Assembly: GCA_039028895.1 (NCBI GenBank)
Contig: JBCCHF010000017.1
Span: forward strand, 1-64,000
Length of the DNA: 64,000 nt
DNA from: JAHDCJ01 sp039028895
GTDB taxonomy: Bacteria > Bacteroidota > Bacteroidia > Chitinophagales > Saprospiraceae
Direction of reading: 5' to 3'
Within the stretch, counting starts at the first letter, position 1; each line of letters opens with the position of its first letter. Positions 23,499-32,184 of the stretch are shown in pieces. The position numbers were made by a program, and so were the translations under genes. The notes under the pieces were generated by a model. The model had not been told where the DNA came from, searched no databases, and worked only from the letters and a program-made list of their open reading frames with translations.

Positions 23499-26435
23499 AT
23501 GTATCTGAACACACATACTTATTACAGCCTCAAATACGGTACACTGTCGCCTGATCAACTAGTCGGTACAGCTGTGCACTATGGTATAAAGGCTCTTGCC
23601 CTGACCGATATTAACAACACTTCCTGTGGCTTCAGATTTGTCGAATGTTGTAAAAAACAAGGCATCAAACCTGTCCTTGGTATCGAGTATCGGCGTGATA
23701 ATGAACTGCTATACATTGGACTGGCCCGCAATAATGAAGGCTTCAGGAAACTGACACGATTCCTGACCCAACATTCCATTGAAGATAAAGCACTGCCTGA
23801 TGTTCCACCACCTATGGCCGACGTATATTTCATCTATCCAAAGCTTATCAAACCAATAGGTATGTTTCGTGAAAACGAGTTCCTGGGTATACGCCCTGAG
23901 CATATCAACCAACTCTTTTCATCAAAGGTAAAAGCCTACCTCCAGAAACTGGTTGTATTGAGCCCCATAACCTTCACCGATAAAACAGGGTTCATGACAC
24001 ATCGACTTCTACGTGCTATCGATCTTAATGTCGTTATCACCAAACTCGAGACAAAAGATCAAGCTAAACAAACCGAAGTCTTCTACACACCAGAGCAGTT
24101 GAAGCAATTCTACCAGCAATATCCACAGATCATTGTCAATACAGAAAAACTCATCGACAACTGCAATATTGACTTTGAAAGCAGCCTGAAGCTCAATCGC
24201 CAAACATTTACCGGCACCGCTGACGATGATCTGAAGCTCTTAACCAAGCTGGCTTTCAATGGCTGTAAACGTCGATATGGCGAAAATAACCGCAAGGCAA
24301 TGGAAAGGGTAAAAAAGGAGATCAAAGTCATTCATCGGCTCAACTTCCTCCCCTATTTCCTCATCACCTGGGATATTGTGCGATACGCTCAAAGTGCCGG
24401 TTATCAATACGTGGGACGTGGCAGCGGAGCCAATTCGATCGTAGCTTATTGCCTATACATCACCAATGTCGATCCACTTGAACTGGATCTTTACTTTGAG
24501 CGATTTATTAATCCTTATCGTAGTTCTCCACCAGATTTCGATGTCGACTTTTCATGGGATGAGCGTGACGATGTGATTGATTATATTTTCAAACGTTACG
24601 GTTATGAGTACACCGCGATGCTGGCCACTTATAACACCTTCAAATACCGCTCGGTAGTTCGCGAACTTGGGAAAGTTTTTGGTTTACCCAAAGCCGATAT
24701 CGACTTAATCGCTAACGAACCAACACTAAAAACCGAACATCATGATCTCGCAAAAACTATTTTCAAATACGGAAAGCTGATCCAGGGTTTCCCCAATTAT
24801 TTGTCGATACACGCCGGGGGCATCATCATTACCGAGAAGCCAATCAACTACTATACCGCGCTCCAGATGATGCCCAAAGGCTTTCCTATAACGCATTTCG
24901 ACATGTACGGCGCAGAAGATCGTGGTTTTCACAAGTACGATGTGCTTAGTCAGCGGGGGCTTGGTCATATTAAAGATGCCGTTGACCTGATAAAGATCAA
25001 CCAGGGCCGCGCCGTGGACATTTTCGAAGTTGAGAAGATCAAAAAAGACGCTGTTGTAAGAAAGCAATTGCGTTCGGGACATTGCATCGGCTGTTTTTAT
25101 ATCGAATCACCGGCAATGCGTGGATTGCTCAATAAGCTGCGATGCGATAACTATGTGTCGCTGGTAGCTGCCAGTTCGATCATCCGCCCCGGAGTATCGA
25201 GCTCAGGTATGATGCGTGAATACATCTATCGATTTCATAATCCGAATGCTTTCGAGTATCTACACCCCGTTTTCGAAGAGCACCTTGGTGAAACATACGG
25301 CGTCATGGTTTACCAGGAGGATGTGATGAAGATCGTTCACCATTTCGCCGACCTTGACCTGGATGAATCGGATGTATTGCGCCGCATCATGACAGGTAAA
25401 AAACGGAAGTCCGATACTTTCCAAAGACTGAAAAAAAAGTACTTCGTCAACTGTAAAACGCGTGGCCATACTGACGAACTGGCCAAAGAGGTATGGCGAC
25501 AGATCGAAAGCTTTGGTGGCTACTCATTTTGCAAGGCGCATTCGGCCAGCTTTGCTGTAGAATCATTCCAGAGTCTGTTTCTCAAGTCGTATTATCCACT
25601 TGAATTCATGGTAGCGGTCATCAATAATTTTGGTGGTTTTTACCGGACAGAGTACTATTTCCATGAAGCCCGCATGCAGGGCGCAAGCATCCATCCGCCC
25701 TGTGTCAATCACAGCCTCTATCTGACCATGATCTATGATAAGGATATCTATATCGGTTTCATCCACATTCTTGGGTTGGAGCGTAAAGTCGCCAGACGTA
25801 TCGTCGAACAACGTGAGCGGGGTGGCCTCTACCAAAATCTCGAAAACTTCGTGGCGCGGGTGGACATTGGTGCCGAGCAGCTTGAACTACTCATTCGTAT
25901 AGGTGCATTCCGGTTTACCGGGATGAATAAATACGAGCTGATGTGGGAGAAAAATGCTGTATTCAACCCCCAGACCAGGCTTAGTGGCACCGGTATGTTG
26001 TTTGGCAATACTGCAGAAAACTTCAAGCTCCCCAATCTGACTGAGGGTAAATTTGACCAGGCATTTGACGAGATCGAACTATTAGGGTTTCCACTCCGCT
26101 CGCCTTTCGACCTTGTTAGCGGTCAACATAATGACAACACCCTGTCCAGACAGTTGGCGGAGCGGGTTGGCAACAAGGTTTGCATCCTGGGGTATTATGT
26201 TGTCCGCAAAAACGTCACGACCAAAAACGGACGGCTCATGAACTTCGGCACCTGGCTCGATCGCGAGGGACAATACTTCGACACAACACATTTCCCGCCT
26301 TCATTAAAACGATCACCGTTCCGCGGCAAGGGTATTTACCGAATCTGGGGGCTGGTCGTTGAAGATTTCGGATTTCCCAGCATCGAAGTGGCGGGGATGC
26401 AGAGGCTGACTTTTGTTAGGGATGAGCGGGGGTGA
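23499..26435 (+). CDS. dnaE2: DnaE-type DNA polymerase III alpha subunit, probably error-prone
   Basis: I chose ATG 23499 (MYLNTHTYYSLKYG), giving 978 residues, because the longer frame only reads dinB sequence out of phase. Domains in order: PHP-like (1-210), polymerase core with catalytic aspartates in PPDFDVDFSWDERDD (near 345), HhH region (QLELLIRIGAFRFTG), and a C-terminal OB-fold (YYVVRKNVTTKNGRLMNFG). It is shorter than replicative DnaE (about 1,160). The PHP metal motifs are altered: NTH instead of HxH, and TDINN instead of TDHGN, so exonuclease function is probably lost. Coupled to dinB, it likely extends lesion-containing primers. The symbol follows the error-prone DnaE family and orthology is not proven. 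Confidence 0.88.
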   Translation: MYLNTHTYYSLKYGTLSPDQLVGTAVHYGIKALALTDINNTSCGFRFVECCKKQGIKPVLGIEYRRDNELLYIGLARNNEGFRKLTRFLTQHSIEDKALPDVPPPMADVYFIYPKLIKPIGMFRENEFLGIRPEHINQLFSSKVKAYLQKLVVLSPITFTDKTGFMTHRLLRAIDLNVVITKLETKDQAKQTEVFYTPEQLKQFYQQYPQIIVNTEKLIDNCNIDFESSLKLNRQTFTGTADDDLKLLTKLAFNGCKRRYGENNRKAMERVKKEIKVIHRLNFLPYFLITWDIVRYAQSAGYQYVGRGSGANSIVAYCLYITNVDPLELDLYFERFINPYRSSPPDFDVDFSWDERDDVIDYIFKRYGYEYTAMLATYNTFKYRSVVRELGKVFGLPKADIDLIANEPTLKTEHHDLAKTIFKYGKLIQGFPNYLSIHAGGIIITEKPINYYTALQMMPKGFPITHFDMYGAEDRGFHKYDVLSQRGLGHIKDAVDLIKINQGRAVDIFEVEKIKKDAVVRKQLRSGHCIGCFYIESPAMRGLLNKLRCDNYVSLVAASSIIRPGVSSSGMMREYIYRFHNPNAFEYLHPVFEEHLGETYGVMVYQEDVMKIVHHFADLDLDESDVLRRIMTGKKRKSDTFQRLKKKYFVNCKTRGHTDELAKEVWRQIESFGGYSFCKAHSASFAVESFQSLFLKSYYPLEFMVAVINNFGGFYRTEYYFHEARMQGASIHPPCVNHSLYLTMIYDKDIYIGFIHILGLERKVARRIVEQRERGGLYQNLENFVARVDIGAEQLELLIRIGAFRFTGMNKYELMWEKNAVFNPQTRLSGTGMLFGNTAENFKLPNLTEGKFDQAFDEIELLGFPLRSPFDLVSGQHNDNTLSRQLAERVGNKVCILGYYVVRKNVTTKNGRLMNFGTWLDREGQYFDTTHFPPSLKRSPFRGKGIYRIWGLVVEDFGFPSIEVAGMQRLTFVRDERG

Positions 26436-26437
26436 GC

Positions 26438-26597
26438 GCTACCTCATCCTAACCTTCTCCTCCAGGAGAAGGAACTCTCAACCAGACTTCAGTTCCCTTC
26501 TCCTTGAGGAGAAGGGTTACGGTTGAGGGGGCAAAAAACTCGAAACCAAACGTCGATCCCCTTCTCCTGGAGGAGAAGGGCTAGGGTTGAGGGGGCT
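26438..26597. repeat. REP-like palindromes, copy B plus an extra half
   Basis: A full double palindrome (26438-26531) begins three bases after the dnaE stop. Its arms are CCTTCTCCT-CC-AGGAGAAGG and CCTTCTCCT-TG-AGGAGAAGG, with CCTCATCCTAA on the left and GGTTGAGGGGGC on the right. After about 24 bases a single half (26556-26597) repeats the right arm with GG at the centre and GGGCTAGGGTTGAGGGGGCT. The extra half runs into the DUF559 gene and contains its stop codon. Confidence 0.9.
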
Positions 26598-26973
26598 CCA
26601 ATGCATCAGAAATCCTAGCAACCACCTTTTCAAGATCAACAAAGACTTCTCTATTTGAGAATCTTAAAATGCGAATTCCATATTGCTCTAAGTTTTTTGT
26701 TCTCTTATCATCAAGTTCAATCTGATCAGGAACATAATGAATTGAGCCATCAAGTTCAATGACGAGTCTGGCCTCATGGCAATAGAAATCAGCAATATAA
26801 TTAAGCAGAGGATGCTGCCTTCTGAATTTTGCATTTTTCACTTTCCTGTCCCTGATAACTTCCCAGAGCCTCTTTTCTGCATCAGTCAAATTACGACGAA
26901 GAAAACGGGCAAACTCGAAAGTGTAAGGAGAAGCACCTAAAAACAGAGAAAAAGAAACATCATCATTTTTCAT
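26581..26973 (-). CDS. DUF559 (Vsr-like) endonuclease-domain protein
   Basis: This 130-residue protein has the DUF559 fold of PD-(D/E)XK type: ARFLRRNLTDAEKRLWEVIR at the start, KFRRQHPLLNYIADFYCHEA with a conserved Asp, VIELDGSIHY with the Glu-x-Asp pair, and a C-terminal ILRFSNREVF strand. Relatives are Vsr-like nucleases; the true activity of this family is poorly known. Its final residues EPPQP and the TAG stop are encoded by the REP-like half repeat at 26556-26597, and another double repeat lies 120 bases upstream of its start. It is thus enclosed by the repeat family on both sides. Start ATG 26973 gives the usual family length. Confidence 0.85.
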   Translation of the reverse strand: MKNDDVSFSLFLGASPYTFEFARFLRRNLTDAEKRLWEVIRDRKVKNAKFRRQHPLLNYIADFYCHEARLVIELDGSIHYVPDQIELDDKRTKNLEQYGIRILRFSNREVFVDLEKVVARISDALEPPQP

Positions 26974-27092
26974 AAGATCAAGTGTTAATCAAAAATGAAG
27001 TTAACACTGACAACAGAAAAAGTAGTACCGATTTAATAATCGTGTAGTCCTCGAATATGAGGATGCTAGATGATTTGATGAACGTGTAAGGT
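26974..27092. other. Leader region of the DUF559 gene
   Basis: These bases lie between the DUF559 start and repeat copy C. The only symmetry noted is a short palindrome-like CCTCGAATATGAGG at 27052-27065. No clear promoter was found. Confidence 0.3.
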
Positions 27093-27188
27093 GCTACCTC
27101 ATCCTAACCTTCTCCTCCAAGAGAAGGAACTCATAACCAGACTTCAATCCCCTTCTCCTGGAGGAGAAGGGCTAGGGTTGAGGGGGCT
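27093..27188. repeat. REP-like double palindrome, copy C
   Basis: The arms are CCTTCTCCT-CC-AAGAGAAGG (one mismatch) and CCTTCTCCT-GG-AGGAGAAGG, flanked by GCTACCTCATCCTAA and GGGCTAGGGTTGAGGGGGCT. The right half is identical to the extra half of copy B over its core. It abuts the stop codon of the next minus-strand gene (27187-27189). Confidence 0.9.
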
Positions 27189-28401
27189 AAGGCGCCTTCT
27201 TCACAACAGGAATTATCCCTGTCGCAAGACCATCGCGAAGTCGAATGTAATACATACCATTACCAAAGCTGCTAAAATCAACCTCGACAATAAGTATTCC
27301 TTCACCTTCATGCTGAACAAAAGATTTGACTACCCTGCCGAAAACATCAATGACATCGAACTCTAAGACTGAGTTTTCCTCAATGGAGAGTTGAACAAAG
27401 AACTTGTCAGTCGTAGGATTCGGAAATGTGGCGAGCACACCTGCTGCATCATGGCGTTCAAGAAAAACGACTTCAGAATATTCTATACTACCATCAAAGG
27501 ATTCTGTCTTGAGTCTGTAATACCCAACTCTCAAAGGATTTTCGTCTTTGAAAATATAATCAAGTGGCAATTCGGAGTTGCCAGCAGCATCCATCTGACC
27601 AATGGTTTCATAGGGAATATTACCCGGAGAAGGTGTGCGCTCAATGAAGTGGACAAGAGTATTTGTCTCGGTAGCAGTAGTCCAGTAAAGCTCATTATGA
27701 CGATCCATTACAGCGCCCGAAAAATCGGTAAGCTCAAGCGGTAAGACAACTGGTGGCATACACTCTACAGTAAAACAGTTGACCAAAGAAGTTGGTGCCG
27801 TAAAGCCGTATTGATTATTGACATTAGGATCAACAGCTATACAGTTGCCAGGAAACACCGCCATAAAACCCGAATTGCACATATCAGCTGCTGTAAAAGA
27901 CTGAGTACCGTCAAAAGTAAAGAACATGCTGGCCACCAAAACAGTATTTCCTGCAGGAATGGCAACAGGAGGAATGGCACCAGCTACAGTATGATCGTAT
28001 TCGTAGTATTGATCATAAGTTTGTCCGTTGAGCATAGTCGTTTGAGCGGACAGCAAGTCCGTGATAAATTCGATATTAGGAGGAATGGGCACCCCGATAT
28101 TAGGCCAATTGGTAGCATCAGAATTAGCAGAAACCAGGGAAGACAAAGCTGCAGAATTAATGCCTACACTCAAGTCCATAGTAACCAGGTTTAGAGGAGA
28201 TGCTGTATTATTCCTTAATGAAACATCGAACCGACCGGAGGTCACATTTCCTCCGGAAAGACCTACAGAGGGAACAACTTCAAGTGTAAAAGTGGGGTTG
28301 GCTGGATCACAAGTCGGACAATCTAAACCCTGGGCACTAAGGTGTAGGGTAAGACCAAAAGACATGAATAAGAAAACGAAAAGGGTAAATGTTCTTTTCA
28401 T
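27187..28401 (-). CDS. Type IX-secreted protein of unknown function
   Basis: This 404-residue exported protein has a signal peptide (FVFLFMSFGLTLHLSAQ), a beta-rich N-terminal domain with a CPTCDP start, and a middle segment VLPLELTDFSGAVMDRHNEL followed by WTTATETN typical of Bacteroidota secreted proteins just before the sorting domain. The C-terminal Por-type sorting domain begins VLATFPNPTTDKFFV and ends GMYYIRLRDG followed by VVKK. No catalytic motif was recognised. The final AP residues and TAG lie at the edge of repeat copy C, so the repeat may have settled at the end of the gene. It should be on the cell surface or released. Confidence 0.8.
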   Translation of the reverse strand: MKRTFTLFVFLFMSFGLTLHLSAQGLDCPTCDPANPTFTLEVVPSVGLSGGNVTSGRFDVSLRNNTASPLNLVTMDLSVGINSAALSSLVSANSDATNWPNIGVPIPPNIEFITDLLSAQTTMLNGQTYDQYYEYDHTVAGAIPPVAIPAGNTVLVASMFFTFDGTQSFTAADMCNSGFMAVFPGNCIAVDPNVNNQYGFTAPTSLVNCFTVECMPPVVLPLELTDFSGAVMDRHNELYWTTATETNTLVHFIERTPSPGNIPYETIGQMDAAGNSELPLDYIFKDENPLRVGYYRLKTESFDGSIEYSEVVFLERHDAAGVLATFPNPTTDKFFVQLSIEENSVLEFDVIDVFGRVVKSFVQHEGEGILIVEVDFSSFGNGMYYIRLRDGLATGIIPVVKKAP

Positions 28402-28576
28402 TGAACAGAATTTAGTGGTTTTTCAAAAGTGCAATAACTTGGAATAAGACATATTTAGTTTTATCCAACTCTTCTGTGACTTAGTAAACACTAAAAAGGT
28501 TGCAACAGTTTTTAAAAAAAGTCGATTAGACTATGCCGCTAAAAGGTAGATAGCAGCAGAACTTGAAGGCTAAAAG

Positions 28577-31090
28577 TTAAAACCCCGGCTTGATTTGCAA
28601 TTGAATACCGAACTTCCGAACATCTACTGCTTCGCGTTGTGTAAGTCTCCACAGAAAATCTATTCGCAGTATCCTGGCGATATTCTCAACACCAAAGCCG
28701 GCTTCAAGATAATGTCCATTTAGGGCAGATAATCCATCTGTTTTGGCCAGGAAAGCCTCATTTTCAGTTCGCATATCACCAACTAACAACTTGCCAGTTA
28801 ATACAGTTCTTAGCTTAAGGCGCCTGACACCTGGGATGAGGTTAAATAAAAGACCATCAAAATGATGATCAATCCAAACAGAGGTCCAACGGTCACTTGC
28901 AAACTCTGAATAATCCATGAGACCATATGACCAGGGGTTGCTAAATTTAGTTTCATTGCCATTATGGAGTTCAAGGAAAGGAAAGGGCACCTCGCCAAAT
29001 ACCTGACCGGCCTTAAACTCAATTTTGGTAGAACCAAGGCCGGAAAAAATCTTTTGTTTTAAACCCAATTGAAGCTTATGATACTCAAAGTCACCTCCTA
29101 GCAAATTGCCTGGAGCAAACACATATTTTAGCTCAAGTTTGGGGGCGGAAAAGCTAATTGCAGTTCCCTTTTTTCTGGTCTTTTCTTTCTTTTGAACAAC
29201 GGTCCAAAACGTCTCAAAACCCAATTCCAAAGATTCAAACTTATCTTCTCCCGAAACCAGTGATTGCCCATTATGATCCTGAAAATCCATGAAGCCTGGC
29301 CATGCGTAAATCGTTTTATGCCCGGCAGAAAAGCGATTCATAAACCCTTTGAACCATTCCATTTCATACTTTAGTTTAGCTTCTCGGGTAAGGTATAGAT
29401 GTTCTATCGCCCAGGGAGTGGTCAAGACCTTAAAAAAATCATCATGCAAATACCAGGGATCATAAAACGGATTGTACCCCCAGTCAAAATGGTAATAAGC
29501 GCTTAAGGTGTGCCAGCGATGGTGCTTTCGGGGTAGATGGAATTCAAAACCGGCATGGTACTTCAATAATTTATCTTTGTCGCCATAAGCGAGATAACCG
29601 TCAAGTCTCAGTTTCTGCCTGAAGGTATATTTGTTGTTTCTAATGCCCAGCCGAAAGCGGTTGCCCTCTGGCACGTTCCAACTAAATAACTGATAATACC
29701 TGCCAAATTCAACAGGACCAGTTTTTAAATACCCGGTATAGCCGGCATGCGCCAACCAATCCAACCGCTTATATGGCCTGCTGCTTTGCAAGGTATCCAT
29801 CATTTGGTAGATCCCTGACTCAGTGGAACTCAATGGCTTTGGCCGAAATTCTTCCCAATAAGTTTCAGCGCGAATGAAAGCATGATCTGCCATGGAAAGT
29901 CTTTCGCCTTTAAACTTCTGGTTATCGATGGGGCTAAGTGAAAGAATTTCTTTATTGGTAGTTTGAATTATCCTAATACTTTGATGTTTCTTATTACGTG
30001 TGAGATTGGCCACTAAACTGATCACCTCATCTTTCATTACCCAATTACCGTTCTCGGTTTGCTCAAACTTGATGGTGGCGGTAAAGTTGTTTATGAAATT
30101 CAGGTTGGTTTTGTTTAACAGGGTTAAATCGGCTTCAGTTATAGCATATGAAGCCCCATGAACCCAAACTGAACCTGTAAAACAAAGATCCCCCTTCCGC
30201 TTTGGTGTAAATTCTAATTTATAAAATCGATCATCACTGACTTCCAAGCTATCGGAAAGAAAGTATTTATAACTCATATTTGCCCCCGGTGCAAAAGGCC
30301 CTAAAAACCCTTTATTTCTGATAATGATTAGGTTTGCATAGATGTCTACCTCACCTACCAGGAGGTCTGCTAATTGCCATTTGTAGTAATCTTTTACACC
30401 TGAAAAGCGATCGGCTTGTAATATCTCTTTCCTTTTTTCGGGCGATTTTTGCCAATAAACATCTTTAATCTTTTCTCTCATCAAAACTGGCAGATAAGGT
30501 GTATCGGTATCCGTAGAATCCACGTAATCAAAAACAAAGTCGAAAGACTTTAACAATTTTGTGTTGATAAAACCTTTCTTAATATTGAAAATATCATACT
30601 CCGTTTTAGTATAATCCCGATAAGCAATTTGGTCAAGACCGGTAATCCTATTTTCGGGTTTTGCTTTTACTATCTTTCGAAAAAGGGCGATAGCCGCTGA
30701 GTCCTTTTTCACTTTTTCTCCGGCCTTAATAGTTACCGCCCCCAGAGCATGACTTCGAGGCTGCAAGGCAATGTCCAACCAAATTGAATCATCAAACAAT
30801 AATGGCAATTTTAGCTCATGGTAGCCCAATGCTCCAACTACCAGCGTATCTTTTGTAGAAAATTCAAAGGTGAATGTAAATTGCCCTTCACTATCTGCAT
30901 TAACTCCGTTACCGGAATGCAGAAGCCAAACATTAGAGAAAGGGATGGATTGAGTCGTTGAAGCATCGATCAACTGGCCTGAAATGGTCATTTCCTGGGC
31001 ATGGAGATTTACCACTGAAAGTGTGAAACACAGACATATCGAAAGATTCGCATAAAGTCCGTGAATGGCTAATTTTAGGTTTCGTGGCAT
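28577..31090 (-). CDS. DUF5686 / carboxypeptidase-like regulatory domain outer-membrane protein
   Basis: This 837-residue protein has a signal peptide ending VVNLHAQ, then a CarboxypepD_reg-like beta domain at about 35-110 (TISGQLIDASTTQSIPFSNV and VGALGYHELKLPL), then a long DUF5686 region rich in aromatic beta-strands, with a typical barrel-like C-terminus ending in Phe (QLQIKPGF). The family is widespread in Bacteroidota and resembles TonB-dependent receptors in its N-terminal domain, but it lacks a recognised plug; the function is not known. It is probably an outer-membrane barrel. The 175-base gap downstream holds the promoter of the next gene; no terminator is seen. Confidence 0.82.
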   Translation of the reverse strand: MPRNLKLAIHGLYANLSICLCFTLSVVNLHAQEMTISGQLIDASTTQSIPFSNVWLLHSGNGVNADSEGQFTFTFEFSTKDTLVVGALGYHELKLPLLFDDSIWLDIALQPRSHALGAVTIKAGEKVKKDSAAIALFRKIVKAKPENRITGLDQIAYRDYTKTEYDIFNIKKGFINTKLLKSFDFVFDYVDSTDTDTPYLPVLMREKIKDVYWQKSPEKRKEILQADRFSGVKDYYKWQLADLLVGEVDIYANLIIIRNKGFLGPFAPGANMSYKYFLSDSLEVSDDRFYKLEFTPKRKGDLCFTGSVWVHGASYAITEADLTLLNKTNLNFINNFTATIKFEQTENGNWVMKDEVISLVANLTRNKKHQSIRIIQTTNKEILSLSPIDNQKFKGERLSMADHAFIRAETYWEEFRPKPLSSTESGIYQMMDTLQSSRPYKRLDWLAHAGYTGYLKTGPVEFGRYYQLFSWNVPEGNRFRLGIRNNKYTFRQKLRLDGYLAYGDKDKLLKYHAGFEFHLPRKHHRWHTLSAYYHFDWGYNPFYDPWYLHDDFFKVLTTPWAIEHLYLTREAKLKYEMEWFKGFMNRFSAGHKTIYAWPGFMDFQDHNGQSLVSGEDKFESLELGFETFWTVVQKKEKTRKKGTAISFSAPKLELKYVFAPGNLLGGDFEYHKLQLGLKQKIFSGLGSTKIEFKAGQVFGEVPFPFLELHNGNETKFSNPWSYGLMDYSEFASDRWTSVWIDHHFDGLLFNLIPGVRRLKLRTVLTGKLLVGDMRTENEAFLAKTDGLSALNGHYLEAGFGVENIARILRIDFLWRLTQREAVDVRKFGIQLQIKPGF

Positions 31091-31176
31091 TCTTTATTTA
31101 TGATCAACGCAGCATTTAAGACGTGATTACGCAACTTAGTTACCAAAAAAAGTGCCACCATTTTTTCTGTGTGTAA

Positions 31177-31476
31177 TTATTCTCTCATAGAAATGACATA
31201 GTGAACCACGTTACTAATCTCTTCTTTGGTAAGGATGTCTTTGTACGGAACCATTAATCCTTTACCATTGGTTACCTGGTTTATGGCTTCTTCAAATGAA
31301 ACTACTGATTTTGTAAGGTCTTTTGAATCGTTTAGTCCGAGCTTGCCGTCTTCTCCATGACATAGTTGACAATATGTCAAATAAGTTTGTTTGCCAGCAA
31401 CCAAGTCGGCTTTTGGCGCTCTTCCACAACTCAAAATCCAGCAAACACTTGCAATTACTATCAGTACGTATTTCAT
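31177..31476 (-). CDS. Lipoprotein cytochrome c
   Basis: I place the start at ATG 31476 (MKYVLIVIAS), giving 99 residues. A lipobox WILSC places lipidated Cys17 at the mature end. The heme site is YCQLCHGEDG (Cys36, Cys39, His40) and LMVPYKD probably supplies the distal Met. Size and pattern fit a class I c-type cytochrome anchored to a periplasmic membrane face as an electron carrier. A longer start at 31503 would destroy the signal peptide. The gene stands 86 bases upstream of the DUF5686 gene on the same strand; no oxidase or reductase partner is nearby, so its partner is unknown. Confidence 0.88.
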   Translation of the reverse strand: MKYVLIVIASVCWILSCGRAPKADLVAGKQTYLTYCQLCHGEDGKLGLNDSKDLTKSVVSFEEAINQVTNGKGLMVPYKDILTKEEISNVVHYVISMRE

Positions 31477-31600
31477 AACTTTTGTTTTATCAACCAGCCA
31501 CAAATATTGCCAGAGCAGGCATTATAACCAAAATTAGTTTTACATTTCCAGAAATAATCTTGCTATTTCAATCCATAACGACATATCGATAGGGGTTTTA

Positions 31601-32182
31601 GTGCTGGCGGCAGGAGGGTCTTCAAGGCTGGGGCGCCCTAAACAACTTGTAAGAAGAGGCAATAAAACCCTTCTCCAAAACACGCTTGACAGTGCCTTTA
31701 ATGCAGGAGTTGATGATGTTATTGTGGTACTTGGTGCTAACAAAGACTTAATAAGTAATTCCATCAAAGAATACCCAGTCCAAACCGTAATTAACGAAAA
31801 CTGGGCCACAGGACTAAGTTCCTCAATAAAAAAAGGAATTGAAGCTTTCGAAAATCGCGATACCCAACCCGGAGCAATTTTGATTATGCTTTCCGATCAA
31901 CCTCATGTTTCCAAAACATTAGTCTCAGAACTGATAAACTGGCATCAATATTCCAGTAAAGAGATTATTGCATCTCAATACAAAGGGATAATTGGCGTTC
32001 CTGCCATTTTTCCCGTAATATATTTTAAAGAACTTAAGATGCTATCAGGTGACAAAGGGGCCCGAAAATTATTGATGAAACAAGCTCAGAACGTAAAAAC
32101 TGTTACTTTTGCGAAAGGGCATATTGATATTGACACTCCTGCCGATCTTGAAAACTATTTGAAAAATAAAAACACTGAATAG
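31601..32182 (+). CDS. MobA/MocA-like nucleotidyltransferase
   Basis: The protein has the NTP-transferase signature LAAGGSSRLGRPKQL, then VIVVLGAN, ENWATGLSSSIKKGI, the metal-binding MLSDQPHVS, GVPAIFP and a C-terminal DIDTPADLENY. These match MocA-type molybdopterin cytidylyltransferases and related enzymes; no molybdoenzyme gene is nearby, so the true acceptor is open. GTG 31601 is the first standard start, but it removes part of the first beta strand: the frame extends upstream to a TAG at 31535 and encodes SIGVLVLAAGG, with only ATT/ATC/ATA codons as possible starts. The true start may be non-standard. Confidence 0.8.
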   Translation: MLAAGGSSRLGRPKQLVRRGNKTLLQNTLDSAFNAGVDDVIVVLGANKDLISNSIKEYPVQTVINENWATGLSSSIKKGIEAFENRDTQPGAILIMLSDQPHVSKTLVSELINWHQYSSKEIIASQYKGIIGVPAIFPVIYFKELKMLSGDKGARKLLMKQAQNVKTVTFAKGHIDIDTPADLENYLKNKNTE

Positions 32183-32184
32183 AC

